This document shows positions 8,505-17,420 of a stretch of DNA of 64,000 bases, one piece after another. The position numbers were made by a program, and so were the translations under genes. The stretch covers positions 310,001-374,000 of the forward strand of contig NZ_CP138920.1 of assembly GCF_047123815.1 (NCBI RefSeq). The letters run 5' to 3'. The notes under the pieces were generated by a model that was not told where the DNA came from, searched no databases, and saw nothing but the letters and a program-made list of their open reading frames with translations. Within the stretch, counting starts at the first letter, position 1. Every line of letters starts with the position of its first letter. Source of the stretch: Maricaulis sp017643475. GTDB lineage: Bacteria > Pseudomonadota > Alphaproteobacteria > Caulobacterales > Maricaulaceae.

Positions 8505-10097
8505 TTAGCTTTTCTTTCCCAAGAATAAACGACTGAGATACGCATCCACCAGGCGCACCCGCCCGGCATTGCGCACCAGGGGCTCTGTAGAAAGGCGCAC
8601 GAAGGTCAGCAGGAGGATGATCAATCCGGCCAGCAGGGACAGGGCCAGACCACGCAAATCCGCCTGGTCCGCCTCGCCTCTTTCCTCCACCACATCGAGC
8701 ACGGAATACATCTCCTGGCCGAGGCGCGACTGCATGGCCAGAACGGCCGGTCCGACCGCATCGAGCAGAACCGACAAACGCCCGATATCTTCAATTTGAT
8801 AGATACCGCTTACCATGCGTGTGGTGACCCGCGCGGTGTGATCGAGCCGGATATCGGCCAGTTCCGCCAGCGCACTGCCCAGGGCAGCCAGATCGGAGCG
8901 CTGTCCGGTATGGATGCGATTGATGCGGTCTTCTTCGCGGCGCGGGGCGGCAAAGGCCAGGTCCGGCCGGAAACCGGCATCTCTCAGGCTGGCGACCAGC
9001 GCCGCCTGGGGCAGATGCGTTTCGAACAGCGCGCGCAATTCCTGCTCCAGGCTGACCGGCAAACGTCCGGCGACATAACCCGCGCGCAGGATGGACGCCC
9101 CTGCCCGCGCAGCGCCGGTATCGCGCCCCAGATCCACCATGCCCGCTTCCAGGGCGGAAAGTGACAACAGGAACGGGTCAAACTGACCACGCGGAATGAT
9201 GCTGGCCGTACACGGTTCGGCAAAGGCCTCCTGCGCCATGGGGGCCAGACACAGCTGGATCACCAGATGGCGCACACCGGAATAGAGGCGTGTATCGCTG
9301 CGATAATGGGTCACCAGTCCGGACAGGGTCGACAGCTCGAGCTGGCCCTGCTGGCTGGCACGGAAAAAATCATCGATCGGCGCGGCCGAGATTTCCCAGA
9401 CCAGGCGCGAGCGTTCGTATCGGTCCAGGATATTGGCCGGGGCAAAGATGACCGCGGCCGGTTCCAGCCCGCGAATCTCGGCCTGCTGTAATTGTGCGTC
9501 GATGACGCCATCGAGGCGGCGCTCGCGCTCCTGCGGCGGCAAGGCCCGCAATTCCGCGTCCAGCTCGGCCGGGTCGCGGCCGGCGGCCAGCAGGCGCAGC
9601 GCCAGGGCTTCCTCGCCCAGCCAGTACGGACCCGCCTGGGCCCAGCCGGCAAACCGGTCCAGGTCCGGACGCCGACGGATATCGCCATTGATGGCGTCGG
9701 CCAGCTCCTCCACCCAGACGTCATAGGCATCATCACCGGGCGCACGGGAGGCGGCAAAGGCCGCCTCGATCCGCGCTCTGAGATCTGCCGGTGCTGATGC
9801 GACCACTCTCAGCCCGCCCATATCGTCCAGAATGCGCGCAGCAAACCAGACTGAGGCCCCGATTGCAGCCAGCAGCAGCGCCGTCTGGAAGCCCTTGAAC
9901 AGGAGTCTCCAGATCAGCCACATCACCATGCCAAAGGGCGACGCTTCCCAGAAGCGCCCGCGGTCATTGACGTATTCCTCGATACGAGCGAGCCGGCGTG
10001 ATTCCGCCTCGGTCAGCCCGGCGCGACGGAAGGTCTCCGCGCGGCCGGAGCGATCCTCGCCCTTTGCGCTATTGTCGCTGGTGGCGTCCGACGCCAT
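8505..10097 (-). CDS. Large two-span membrane protein of unknown function
   Basis: I do not recognise this 530-residue protein. The first 55 residues are charged and cytosolic, with Arg/Glu-rich helices. A hydrophobic stretch at about 58-90 is the first membrane span, and a second lies at about 485-505, with a short basic cytosolic tail (LFLGKKS). The 390 residues between are soluble, Ala/Leu/Arg-rich and helical and should be periplasmic. The topology resembles membrane-anchored sensors or envelope scaffolds, but no kinase, HAMP or enzyme motif is visible. The gene is monocistronic by spacing, divergent from the oxygenase gene 196 bp away. Codon use matches the GC-rich core genes, suggesting a resident lineage gene. 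Confidence 0.7.
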   Translation of the reverse strand: MASDATSDNSAKGEDRSGRAETFRRAGLTEAESRRLARIEEYVNDRGRFWEASPFGMVMWLIWRLLFKGFQTALLLAAIGASVWFAARILDDMGGLRVVASAPADLRARIEAAFAASRAPGDDAYDVWVEELADAINGDIRRRPDLDRFAGWAQAGPYWLGEEALALRLLAAGRDPAELDAELRALPPQERERRLDGVIDAQLQQAEIRGLEPAAVIFAPANILDRYERSRLVWEISAAPIDDFFRASQQGQLELSTLSGLVTHYRSDTRLYSGVRHLVIQLCLAPMAQEAFAEPCTASIIPRGQFDPFLLSLSALEAGMVDLGRDTGAARAGASILRAGYVAGRLPVSLEQELRALFETHLPQAALVASLRDAGFRPDLAFAAPRREEDRINRIHTGQRSDLAALGSALAELADIRLDHTARVTTRMVSGIYQIEDIGRLSVLLDAVGPAVLAMQSRLGQEMYSVLDVVEERGEADQADLRGLALSLLAGLIILLLTFVRLSTEPLVRNAGRVRLVDAYLSRLFLGKKS

Positions 10098-10293
10098 TCA
10101 AAACCCCCATTTCCCCCTGGGGCGGAGATTTGAATACTCGCGCGGACGATGCAAGCGCGTTAGCCCCACAGGCGAAGTTTTATCCCCGGCTGTGACACAC
10201 ACGCCCGCCAACTGTGCCTGCGACGTTACAGCGCTTGGCAGTTCGCCGCGAAAGACCTAAGCAGGGCACACACAAAAAGACGAGACCTGATCC

Positions 10294-11241
10294 ATGACCG
10301 CTACCGACAGCCTGACCCGCTTTCCGCCCGTATCCATGTCCCTGCAGAAAACCGATCCGGAAGCCTTCGCGAAGGAGCTGGGCAAGAGTTTTCGGGAATA
10401 CGGGTTTGCCGCCATTTCGGACCATGGCCTGGACCAGGACCTGATCGATCGCGCCTATGAGGTTGCCGCGAAATTCTTTGCCCTGCCCGAAGAGACCAAG
10501 ATGAAGTATTTCATCGAGAACGGCGGCGGCGCGCGCGGTTACACGCCCTTTGGCAAGGAAATCGCCAAGGATGCGCAGCATGTCGACCTCAAGGAGTTCT
10601 GGCATGTCGGTCGCGACCTGCCCGCCGGTCACCCCTATGAAAAAGACATGGCGCCGAATGTGATGCCCGAAGAGATCGCGGAATGGGAAGAGGTCATCCA
10701 CAAGCTCTATTCCGCCTTTGACGCGCTGGGCGGTGATGTCCTGCGCGCCATCGCCACAGATCTGGGCCTGGAAGAGGATTTCTTTGCCGACACGGTTCGC
10801 GACGGCAATTCGGTCATGCGCCTGCTGCACTACCCGCCGGTCCAGGGCGATACGGGTGGATCCATCCGCGCCGAGGCCCATGGCGATATCAATACCATCA
10901 CCCTGCTGCTGGGCGCCGACGAGCCGGGCCTGCAGGTGATGACACGCGAAGGCGAGTGGGTCGACATGAACCCGCCGGCCGGCTGTCTGGCCGTAAATAT
11001 GGGCGACATGCTGTCCCGCTCGACCAATGGCATCCTGCCCTCGACCCAGCACCGCGTGATCAATCCCAAGGGCGCGCGCACCGAGCACTCGCGTTATTCC
11101 ATGCCCTTCTTCCTGCACTATCGCCCGGACTATCTCATCGAGACCCTGCCCGGCTGCGAGCGCGAAGGCGTTGAACCAGCCGAGCCGATCACGGCGCACG
11201 AATTCCTGTTCCAGCGCCTGAAAGAAATCGGTTTGATGTAG
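10294..11241 (+). CDS. 2-oxoglutarate/Fe(II)-dependent oxygenase, isopenicillin-N-synthase-like
   Basis: A 315-residue cytosolic oxygenase with the N-terminal DIOX_N domain (residues about 8-115) and a C-terminal double-stranded beta-helix. The Fe(II) ligands are HGD near residues 193-195 and the His of STQHRV about 55 residues later; the 2OG carboxylate motif is the RYS triplet near residue 270. Bacterial members hydroxylate or desaturate small molecules; the substrate cannot be read from sequence. The N-terminus matches the family (FPPVSMSLQ). No neighbour suggests a pathway; the divergent gene encodes an unknown membrane protein. The length is typical of bacterial IPNS-like enzymes. Confidence 0.85.
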   Translation: MTATDSLTRFPPVSMSLQKTDPEAFAKELGKSFREYGFAAISDHGLDQDLIDRAYEVAAKFFALPEETKMKYFIENGGGARGYTPFGKEIAKDAQHVDLKEFWHVGRDLPAGHPYEKDMAPNVMPEEIAEWEEVIHKLYSAFDALGGDVLRAIATDLGLEEDFFADTVRDGNSVMRLLHYPPVQGDTGGSIRAEAHGDINTITLLLGADEPGLQVMTREGEWVDMNPPAGCLAVNMGDMLSRSTNGILPSTQHRVINPKGARTEHSRYSMPFFLHYRPDYLIETLPGCEREGVEPAEPITAHEFLFQRLKEIGLM

Positions 11242-11310
11242 GTCGGGGGCGCTTGGATGCGCCTTCCCTCGCCCATCACGCGTAAAGTTGCCTGATCATC
11301 ACCCCAACAC

Positions 11311-11412
11311 TTCCGTCATCACCCGGCTTGTCCGGGTGACCTCAGCTCGCCTGTCGACAGGATAGTCGAGGTCCCCCGGATGTCCGCTACGCGGCCACCA
11401 TGGGATGACGGG
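11311..11412. repeat. Extragenic palindromic element
   Basis: The ends CCGTCATC (11313-11320) and GATGACGG (11404-11411) are exact inverted repeats. Inside lie a hairpin TCACCCGG-CTTGT-CCGGGTGA (11319-11339) and the perfect 12-bp palindrome CCTGTCGACAGG (11350-11361). GTCATCCC-type ends with a proline/glycine-rich core are typical of dispersed extragenic repeats in alphaproteobacteria. I see only this copy in the window. Confidence 0.55.
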
Positions 11413-11483
11413 GATTGGGAAGGGGCGAAGTTCCGAAACCGGCCGTATAGCGAGGCGATAGGGTGCGGCCTAAAGGCCCCAAC

Positions 11484-11516
11484 GAAAAAAAAGGCACGTG
11501 CCCCATGCACGTGCCT
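11484..11516 (-). terminator. Intrinsic terminator of the gatCAB-containing operon
   Basis: Nine-base arms GGCACGTGC/GCACGTGCC (11493-11501, 11507-11515) with a 5-base loop are followed on the minus strand by an eight-base T run (plus-strand A run at 11485-11492). It lies about 180 bp past the last gene of the minus-strand operon. The rest of 11242-11695 shows no gene apart from the palindromic element. Confidence 0.8.
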
Positions 11517-11695
11517 CCTTGAGTGGGCATTTCTGAAATACCGGCAGCGGGATTGGTTCACCCCCCCGTCTGCACGCGAAACTATCTCTGGGTTGTATTA
11601 CTCGTTCGCTAACACGGACGTTACAACACCCTCATGAATAACGATATTCAGGAATGGCGCTCATACGATTTTGACGAATGTGCGCTGTTTCTCTC

Positions 11696-12094
11696 TCACG
11701 ACGGCAGCAAGTTCTTGAGCAAGGACACCACCGGAACAGCCAGCACCGTGAACACGCCGCCGGACACACTCCCGGCCGTGATCACAAGAGCACTCTGCCA
11801 GATCGGCAAAACTGCATCCGGTTGAGCCGCCAGGATCGCCAGAAGCATGAAGGCGGTCGCCAGTCCTGCGGTGATCATGCCGGAGATGGCAATGCGCAAG
11901 CCTGACACACCATTGAAGGCCGCTACACCGATGCCCGCGAAAAACACGATCCCGAAAAAGGTATAAGCGCCCGAATAGACCCGCGCGAACAGCGCCGCTT
12001 CCTCACCGCCCCAATACCCTGCGCCAGCAGCCAGAAGCCCCGCCAATGGCAGGATGATCAGCCATTGGCGGACAGACGCTCCCGGACGCTGCAT
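11696..12094 (-). CDS. Hypothetical membrane protein at the end of the gat operon
   Basis: A 132-residue protein with four hydrophobic segments (about 10-28, 40-60, 68-88 and 100-125) joined by short loops and ending in a Lys/Asn/Leu tail. No family motif is visible. It starts one base after the stop of gatB and is the last gene before the intrinsic terminator at 11484-11516, so it belongs to the same transcript. Its function is unknown; nothing connects it directly to tRNA amidation. Confidence 0.6.
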   Translation of the reverse strand: MQRPGASVRQWLIILPLAGLLAAGAGYWGGEEAALFARVYSGAYTFFGIVFFAGIGVAAFNGVSGLRIAISGMITAGLATAFMLLAILAAQPDAVLPIWQSALVITAGSVSGGVFTVLAVPVVSLLKNLLPS

Positions 12095-12095
12095 A

Positions 12096-13586
12096 TCAGA
12101 GCCCCAGCTTGTCCTTGAGGATCTGGTTCACCGCTTGCGGATTGGCCTTGCCCTGCATGGCTTTCATCACCTGGCCGACAAACCAGCCCATGGCTTTCGG
12201 CTTCTCCTTGACGGAGGCCGCCTGGTCCGGATTGTCCGCGATGAGCTGGTCGATGACCGCTTCGATGGCGCCGGTATCAGTGACCTGTTTCAGGCCGCGA
12301 TCCTCGACGATCTGCGCCGGGTCACCGCCTTCAGACCACAGGATCTCGAACACGTCCTTGGCGATCTTGCCGGAGATCGTGCCGTCCTTAATCAGGGCCA
12401 CCAGACCGCCGAGCTGTTTGGCAGAGACCGGGCTGTCATTGATGCCCATGCCTTCCTTGTTCAGGCGCCCGAAAAGCTCGTTATTGACCCAGTTGGACGC
12501 CAGCTTCGCATCGCGGCCCTCGGCCACTGTCTCGAAATAATCGGCGCGGTCCTTGTCGGCGGCCAGCACGCTGGCATCATATTCCGACAGGCCCAGCTCG
12601 GACTTGAAACGCTCGCGCTTCTGGTCCGGCAATTCCGGCAGGTTCGCGCGGATCTGGTCGACCCAGTCCTGCTGGAGTTCCAGCGGCAGGAGGTCGGGAT
12701 CCGGGAAATAGCGATAGTCATGCGCTTCTTCCTTGGAACGCATGGACCGCGTCACACCGGTATTGGCGTCGAACAGGCGTGTTTCCTGGTCGATCGTGCC
12801 GCCCTCCTCGATGATATCGATCTGGCGCTTGGCCTCGTATTCAATCGCCTGGCGGATAAAGCGCAGGGAGTTGACGTTCTTGATCTCGCAGCGCGTGCCG
12901 AGATGAGAGAAATCACCGGTTTCGCGGAATTTCTCGTACTGGCCGGGCTTGCACACCGAGACATTGACGTCGGCGCGCAGCTGGCCCTTCTCCATGTCGC
13001 CGCCACACGTGCCGAGATAACGCACGATGGTGCGCATCTTGGAAACATAGGCGGACGCTTCCTCGGGCGAGCGAATATGCGGACGGGAGACGATCTCCAT
13101 CAGCGCCACGCCGGACCGGTTGAGATCTACATAGGTGTGGCTCGGGTCCAGGTCGTGGATCGACTTGCCGGCGTCCTGCTCCAGGTGCAGACGCTCAATG
13201 CCGACCTTGAAGCGCGAGCCGTCATCACGCTCACACTCGATCTCGCCCTCACCCACGATCGGATACTGGAACTGGGAGATCTGGTAGCCCTGCGGCAGAT
13301 CCGGGTAGAAATAATTCTTGCGGTCAAAACGGGACCAGAGATTGATCTCGGCATTGAGACCGAGGCCCGTGCGCACAGCCTGTTCAACCACATGCTGGTT
13401 GATCACCGGCAGCATGCCCGGCATGGCCGCATCGACCAGGGAGACCTGGGTATTGGGTGCCGCGCCAAAGGCCGTCGCCGCACCGGAGAAGAGCTTGGCA
13501 TTGGAGACGACCTGGGCGTGGATCTCCAGCCCCATAACGATCTCCCAGTCACCGGTTGCGCCAGCAATGGTATAGGTATTGCTCAT
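12096..13586 (-). CDS. gatB: Asp-tRNA(Asn)/Glu-tRNA(Gln) amidotransferase subunit B
   Basis: A 496-residue GatB. The cradle domain begins with VMGLEIHAQV, and the conserved metal/ATP site region includes NYFYPDLPQGYQISQ (residues about 108-122) and VDLNRSG (about 150). The C-terminal YqeY-like helical tail ends with AVNQILKDKLGL. GatB activates the carboxylate of mischarged Glu-tRNA(Gln) or Asp-tRNA(Asn) with ATP and receives ammonia from GatA. Its presence implies that the organism makes Gln-tRNA and/or Asn-tRNA indirectly. The start overlaps the stop of the preceding small membrane-protein gene (ATGA at 13583-13586). Confidence 0.97.
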   Translation of the reverse strand: MSNTYTIAGATGDWEIVMGLEIHAQVVSNAKLFSGAATAFGAAPNTQVSLVDAAMPGMLPVINQHVVEQAVRTGLGLNAEINLWSRFDRKNYFYPDLPQGYQISQFQYPIVGEGEIECERDDGSRFKVGIERLHLEQDAGKSIHDLDPSHTYVDLNRSGVALMEIVSRPHIRSPEEASAYVSKMRTIVRYLGTCGGDMEKGQLRADVNVSVCKPGQYEKFRETGDFSHLGTRCEIKNVNSLRFIRQAIEYEAKRQIDIIEEGGTIDQETRLFDANTGVTRSMRSKEEAHDYRYFPDPDLLPLELQQDWVDQIRANLPELPDQKRERFKSELGLSEYDASVLAADKDRADYFETVAEGRDAKLASNWVNNELFGRLNKEGMGINDSPVSAKQLGGLVALIKDGTISGKIAKDVFEILWSEGGDPAQIVEDRGLKQVTDTGAIEAVIDQLIADNPDQAASVKEKPKAMGWFVGQVMKAMQGKANPQAVNQILKDKLGL

Positions 13587-13879
13587 CTCTCGTCTTCCTC
13601 GTCGTCATCCCATGTGGGACGTTCATCTTCGGGGACAGCCTGCGCGGCCGTCAGAATTCGTCCGGCTGCCGTTACGGTCAGGCCGAAAAGTACAAAACCG
13701 GCACCCGGCACCATCAGCACGATGGTCCAGATCACCTTGGGTTCCAGCACCACGATGTCGCGATAGACCAGCGCCCCGGCGAGCAGCAAGAGTGCCCCGA
13801 CCAGAAAGCTGGGTCGCGCCAGTTTGAGCGCGCTTGGAGGGTTTGGGGTCGGGTTTTGGGTCGGGTTTTTCTGGTCCAT
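13583..13879 (-). CDS. Small two-span membrane protein in the gat operon
   Basis: A 98-residue protein with a Pro/Asn-rich soluble N-terminus (residues 1-20), two hydrophobic spans (about 22-42 and 50-72) and a very acidic C-terminal tail (WDDDEEDER). I know no family for it. Both ends overlap neighbouring genes by one to four bases, showing translation coupled to the DUF2806 gene before it and gatB after it. Such small acidic-tailed membrane proteins are often lineage-specific; a role in translation is not implied by position alone. Confidence 0.6.
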   Translation of the reverse strand: MDQKNPTQNPTPNPPSALKLARPSFLVGALLLLAGALVYRDIVVLEPKVIWTIVLMVPGAGFVLFGLTVTAAGRILTAAQAVPEDERPTWDDDEEDER

Positions 13880-14856
13880 CAGCCCACCTTCTCCACGACG
13901 GCGCCCTGCGGCGGTTCCTTGTGATAGATCTCGATGGCCTCGAAGCTCACGCGGTCACCATCGCGGGTCCATTTGGCGCGCATGACTTCCTTCTTCCAGT
14001 CGAGCCGGAAGAATTGCCGCGCGATATTGATCAGCGCCTCGCGTTGAGGCTGGATATCGAGCACCTTGGCCAGGGCGAGAAGATTGTCCGAGGCGAACAC
14101 GCCGCCCAGGCTCCAGTCCTGCCCGGCCTTGCCCTGGACCACCAAGGCTTCGTCACCCACCGGCACCCAGAAGACACCATCCTCGTCCAGCTTGCCCTGG
14201 CGGCGGAACGGCGTGCCCGCGCCACTGACAAAACCCAGGGATTGCAGGTGAAACAGGGATTTCAACTGCCCCAGATCGCTTTCATCGACCGGAATGAAAT
14301 CACTGGAGATGATCAGCGAGGCGTATTTGTTGATCAGCCCCAGCTCGCGCTGCCCCAGCTTGGAGAGGGTCGCCAGCAGGCTCGTCGAGATCGCACCCGG
14401 ATGAAGGATTTCCTGTGCCAGGCAAGCCGCCCAGACACGGCGCATCACCGGATCGACCGTACGTTCGGCCCGCGCGGCAAAGGTCAGCAACCAGCCTTCC
14501 TCGACCTGTCCTTCAGAGGCGTCGCGGGCATCCGCGCCGGTCAGCAGCTGGTCAGCGGCCATGGCCGCAATGATCTCGCGATTGGACTGGGTCAGCACCG
14601 CTTCAGACAGCATGCGCGACGATGCCCGTCCCAGCACGGCCTGGTCGGCCTCGACGACCTTGAGCACCTCGACACCGAGCTTTTCGTCAACCTTTTCGCC
14701 GGAGGCAAACTGCGCGAGGACGACCGCCGTCTCCTCGATCTCGGACGACCACGGCACACCAATGGTCCGGCCAATCGCCTTCGCCGCCCGTTCCTTCACA
14801 GGATCGGGCAGGTCCAGCAGGCCTTGCCAGTTTATGGAATGCGCCTGTTCGGCCAT
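13879..14856 (-). CDS. DUF2806 domain protein
   Basis: A 325-residue soluble protein. Its middle (about residues 110-190) has the pattern of the DUF2806 family, with RRVWAACLAQEI and LATLSKLGQRELGLINKYA, helices that also occur in cytosolic proteins of unknown function. The C-terminal third is predicted beta-rich. The start MAEQ at 14856 is taken because longer readings run into gatA in another frame. It lies four bases after the gatA stop and overlaps the next small gene. DUF2806 proteins have no firmly known role; location inside a gat operon could mean only co-regulation. The domain call is from remembered pattern, not a search. Confidence 0.6.
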   Translation of the reverse strand: MAEQAHSINWQGLLDLPDPVKERAAKAIGRTIGVPWSSEIEETAVVLAQFASGEKVDEKLGVEVLKVVEADQAVLGRASSRMLSEAVLTQSNREIIAAMAADQLLTGADARDASEGQVEEGWLLTFAARAERTVDPVMRRVWAACLAQEILHPGAISTSLLATLSKLGQRELGLINKYASLIISSDFIPVDESDLGQLKSLFHLQSLGFVSGAGTPFRRQGKLDEDGVFWVPVGDEALVVQGKAGQDWSLGGVFASDNLLALAKVLDIQPQREALINIARQFFRLDWKKEVMRAKWTRDGDRVSFEAIEIYHKEPPQGAVVEKVG

Positions 14857-14860
14857 CGAC

Positions 14861-16333
14861 CTACCACCACTTCTCCGGTTTGGCGTTGAAGCCGGCCGCA
14901 TCCTCGATGGCGTGGCCGACCTTGAACATGGTTTCCTCGTCCAGGGCGCGGGTAATGATCTGCAGCCCCAGCGGCAGGCCATCCTTGTCCGTGCCCGCCG
15001 GAACCGACATCGCCGGTACACCGGCCAGGTTTGCGGTCACCGTGAAGACGTCATTGAGATACATCGCGATCGGATCATCGGACTTGGAGCCCAGCGCAAA
15101 GGCCGCAGACGGTGCCGAGGGCGTCAGGATGGCATCGACGGTCTGGAAGGCCTTGTCAAAATCCTCGAGGATGCGGGTGCGCACTTTCTGGGCGCGCAGG
15201 TAATACGCGTCATAATATCCGGCCGACAGCACATAGGTGCCGATCATGATGCGGCGCTGGACCTCGTGACCGAAACCGGCCGCGCGGGTGTTTTCATAGA
15301 CGGCCGTCAGGTCTTCACCCTCTTCACGCAGGCCGTAACGCATGCCGTCATAACGTGCGAGATTGGACGACGCTTCGGCCGGCGCCACGATGTAATAGGC
15401 CGGCAGAGCGTATTTCGTGTGCGGCAGGGTGATGTCGACAATCTCGCAGCCAGCAGCCTTGAGCCACTCGATACCCTGTTGCCAGGCCTTCTCGATCTCT
15501 TCCGGCATGCCATCGACGCGATATTCCTTGGGAACACCGATCTTGAGACCCTTCACGGACTGGCCACAGGCCGCAACGAAGTTCGGAACGTCGTTCGGCA
15601 GCGAGGTGGAATCCTTGGGATCATGCCCGGACATGGCCTGCAGCATGATCGCGCTGTCCTTGACCGTCTTGGCGAACGGACCCGGGTGATCCAGCGAGGA
15701 CGCAAAGGCAATCGTGCCCCAGCGCGACGTCCGCCCATAGGTCGCCTTGACGCCAACCGTACCGGTGAAGGCCGCCGGCTGACGGATGGAACCGCCGGTA
15801 TCCGTGCCGGTGGCGCCGAAACAGAGATCTGCTGCGACAGCGGCCGCAGAACCGCCGGAAGACCCGCCCGGGGTCAGCATCTCACCATTGGCACCCGTCC
15901 AGGGATTGTTGACCGGGCCGGTATTGGCCGTCTCGTTGGAGGAGCCCATGGCGAACTCGTCCATAGAGGTCTTGCACAGGAAGACACCGCCATTGCCCCA
16001 CAGGGTGGATGTCACAGTAGACTCATAGGTCGGCTTGAAATCCTTGAGGATGTTCGAGGAGGCCGTCGTGGAGACGCCTTCAACCGCGAACAGGTCCTTG
16101 ATGGCGATCGGCGCACCTTCAATCAGACCGCCCTCACCCTTGGCCAGCTTCTCGTCGGACGCCGCCGCCATGGCCAGCGTCTTGTCCTCGTCAAACGCCG
16201 TGAAGGCATTCAGCGCCGGTTGTGCGGCCTGTGCGGCTGCCAGGGCGTCTTTGGCCAACTCGGTCGCCGAGACCTCCTTGGCCTTCAGCTTGGTCGTCAC
16301 CTCATCGAGGGAAAGTTTGAGAAGATCACTCAT
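14861..16333 (-). CDS. gatA: Asp-tRNA(Asn)/Glu-tRNA(Gln) amidotransferase subunit A
   Basis: A 490-residue amidase-signature enzyme. The catalytic Lys sits in APIAIKDLF (about residue 78), and the Ser-cis-Ser pair in SSGGSAAAVA and TDTGGSIRQPA (about 155-185), which also includes the nucleophile Ser. It hydrolyses glutamine and passes ammonia through an internal tunnel to GatB. It is 14-19 residues shorter than some homologues only at the C-terminus. The start overlaps the stop of the hypothetical gene upstream by 4 bp. Together with gatB and gatC in the same transcript it forms the complete heterotrimer. Confidence 0.97.
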   Translation of the reverse strand: MSDLLKLSLDEVTTKLKAKEVSATELAKDALAAAQAAQPALNAFTAFDEDKTLAMAAASDEKLAKGEGGLIEGAPIAIKDLFAVEGVSTTASSNILKDFKPTYESTVTSTLWGNGGVFLCKTSMDEFAMGSSNETANTGPVNNPWTGANGEMLTPGGSSGGSAAAVAADLCFGATGTDTGGSIRQPAAFTGTVGVKATYGRTSRWGTIAFASSLDHPGPFAKTVKDSAIMLQAMSGHDPKDSTSLPNDVPNFVAACGQSVKGLKIGVPKEYRVDGMPEEIEKAWQQGIEWLKAAGCEIVDITLPHTKYALPAYYIVAPAEASSNLARYDGMRYGLREEGEDLTAVYENTRAAGFGHEVQRRIMIGTYVLSAGYYDAYYLRAQKVRTRILEDFDKAFQTVDAILTPSAPSAAFALGSKSDDPIAMYLNDVFTVTANLAGVPAMSVPAGTDKDGLPLGLQIITRALDEETMFKVGHAIEDAAGFNAKPEKWW

Positions 16334-16938
16334 TGTTCTCTTTTCTCTGAAATTACGTCGTAAGGACCAGAATGAAGTTCTGGCTCAAACCAGCGACGTG
16401 GGGTGTCTAGAGCCGCGTCGAGCGCGGCGAGAGTTCGAGTAGGAAACGGGTTTAAACCCCACTTCTTTTCAAACTCGATGATTCCATCTTTCTCCAACGA
16501 CAAAAATGCCCGGCGAATTGCCACCGCCAGCTCTTCGCTGGAACAGAACGCGTTGAAGATCACTTCGCTTTCGGCGGTACGGGTTGTTTGATACCTCCCC
16601 TCTCCATCAATGGAGAAGAAGCTATCGCCCGGAAACTCCTCCACGACGACGTGGGAATAGTATCCAAGTCCCTTGCGAAACAAGCTGTTGATAGTCCAAC
16701 GCCATTCCGTCGGCTCACCGTTAAGAGAGAACTGGCAGAGCGCTTGACCGCCACCACTGGCTGCGCTCACACCAGCTAACGCTATATCGTGAAAGGAATT
16801 TTCAATATCTGAAAAACTCTCGATACGAAGCCGTTCGTCGCCAATGCGCAGGTTCAGGTCGGACCATCCGTGGTCCATGTTCGAAAACTCTAGATGGATC
16901 CCGAGCGATACCGTCGGAGACCGAAGCTGATCGCTCAT
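16330..16938 (-). CDS. Hypothetical protein between gatA and a GNAT gene
   Basis: A 202-residue soluble protein I do not recognise. The first half is beta-rich (SPTVSLGIHLEF, LNLRIGDERLRIE), and the second contains a helical segment around SSEELAVAIRRAFLSLEKDG followed by an aromatic KWGLNPFP loop. No signal peptide or catalytic motif is visible. Its codon use is clearly more AT-rich than the flanking gatA and GNAT genes, and it overlaps both by 4 bp. That mix suggests a newcomer spliced cleanly into an old operon. A toxin-immunity or small-molecule-binding fold is conceivable but unsupported. Confidence 0.55.
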   Translation of the reverse strand: MSDQLRSPTVSLGIHLEFSNMDHGWSDLNLRIGDERLRIESFSDIENSFHDIALAGVSAASGGGQALCQFSLNGEPTEWRWTINSLFRKGLGYYSHVVVEEFPGDSFFSIDGEGRYQTTRTAESEVIFNAFCSSEELAVAIRRAFLSLEKDGIIEFEKKWGLNPFPTRTLAALDAALDTPRRWFEPELHSGPYDVISEKREQ

Positions 16939-17417
16939 GAGAAAAGCTCCTCACTAGCAATCGATTTTTCGTAAAACACATTGTCTTCGGTGGCGCGGTA
17001 CTCACCGAAGGCGTCGCAGGGCGCAAAGCCGTGACTGGTGTAGAGCGCGATCGCTGCGTCGGAGCGCGATCCGGTTTCCAGCACCAGTTTGGAATAGCCC
17101 TCGGCACGGGCCCAGTTCTCGACACGGGAGAGGATAGCGCGACTGGCACCACTACGCCGGGCGGCGGGACGCGTGAAAAAGCGTTTCAGCTCCACACGAT
17201 CCTTGTCCAGTGGCACACCGGCCCCACAGCCCAGCACCTTATCGCCCGAACGCGCAATCAGGAAACACGCGCCGTTCGATGCCAGCGTTTCCGCAGGCAT
17301 GTGATGGCAGTGCTCCGGCGGGTAGATGTCAAGCATCGTCGCATTGAGCTCGTCAATCAGCGCCCTGGCGTCTGGCGAGGTCGGGTCCTCGCGGCATATG
17401 TCGATCCGGGCCGTCAC
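16935..17417 (-). CDS. GNAT-family N-acetyltransferase
   Basis: A 160-residue GNAT fold protein. The acetyl-CoA pyrophosphate loop is in the stretch RPAARRSGASRAILSRVE (about residues 86-103; pattern R/Q-x-x-G-x-A/G), and the C-terminal strand LYTSHGFAPCDAF is typical of motif B. Members transfer acetyl from acetyl-CoA to amines of small molecules or proteins; the substrate is unknown. It starts three bases after the gatC stop and overlaps the next gene by 4 bp, so it is translated within the gat operon. Confidence 0.8.
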   Translation of the reverse strand: MTARIDICREDPTSPDARALIDELNATMLDIYPPEHCHHMPAETLASNGACFLIARSGDKVLGCGAGVPLDKDRVELKRFFTRPAARRSGASRAILSRVENWARAEGYSKLVLETGSRSDAAIALYTSHGFAPCDAFGEYRATEDNVFYEKSIASEELFS

Positions 17418-17420
17418 GGC

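Noticed and set aside
12054..13766. A 570-codon open frame opposite gatB
   Set aside because: It is the antisense shadow of a GC-rich gene; gatB itself is unmistakable, and the antisense product has no start signal or family pattern.
14561..16363. A 600-codon open frame opposite gatA
   Set aside because: Again a codon-bias shadow; residues are Arg/His-rich and low in typical protein pattern.
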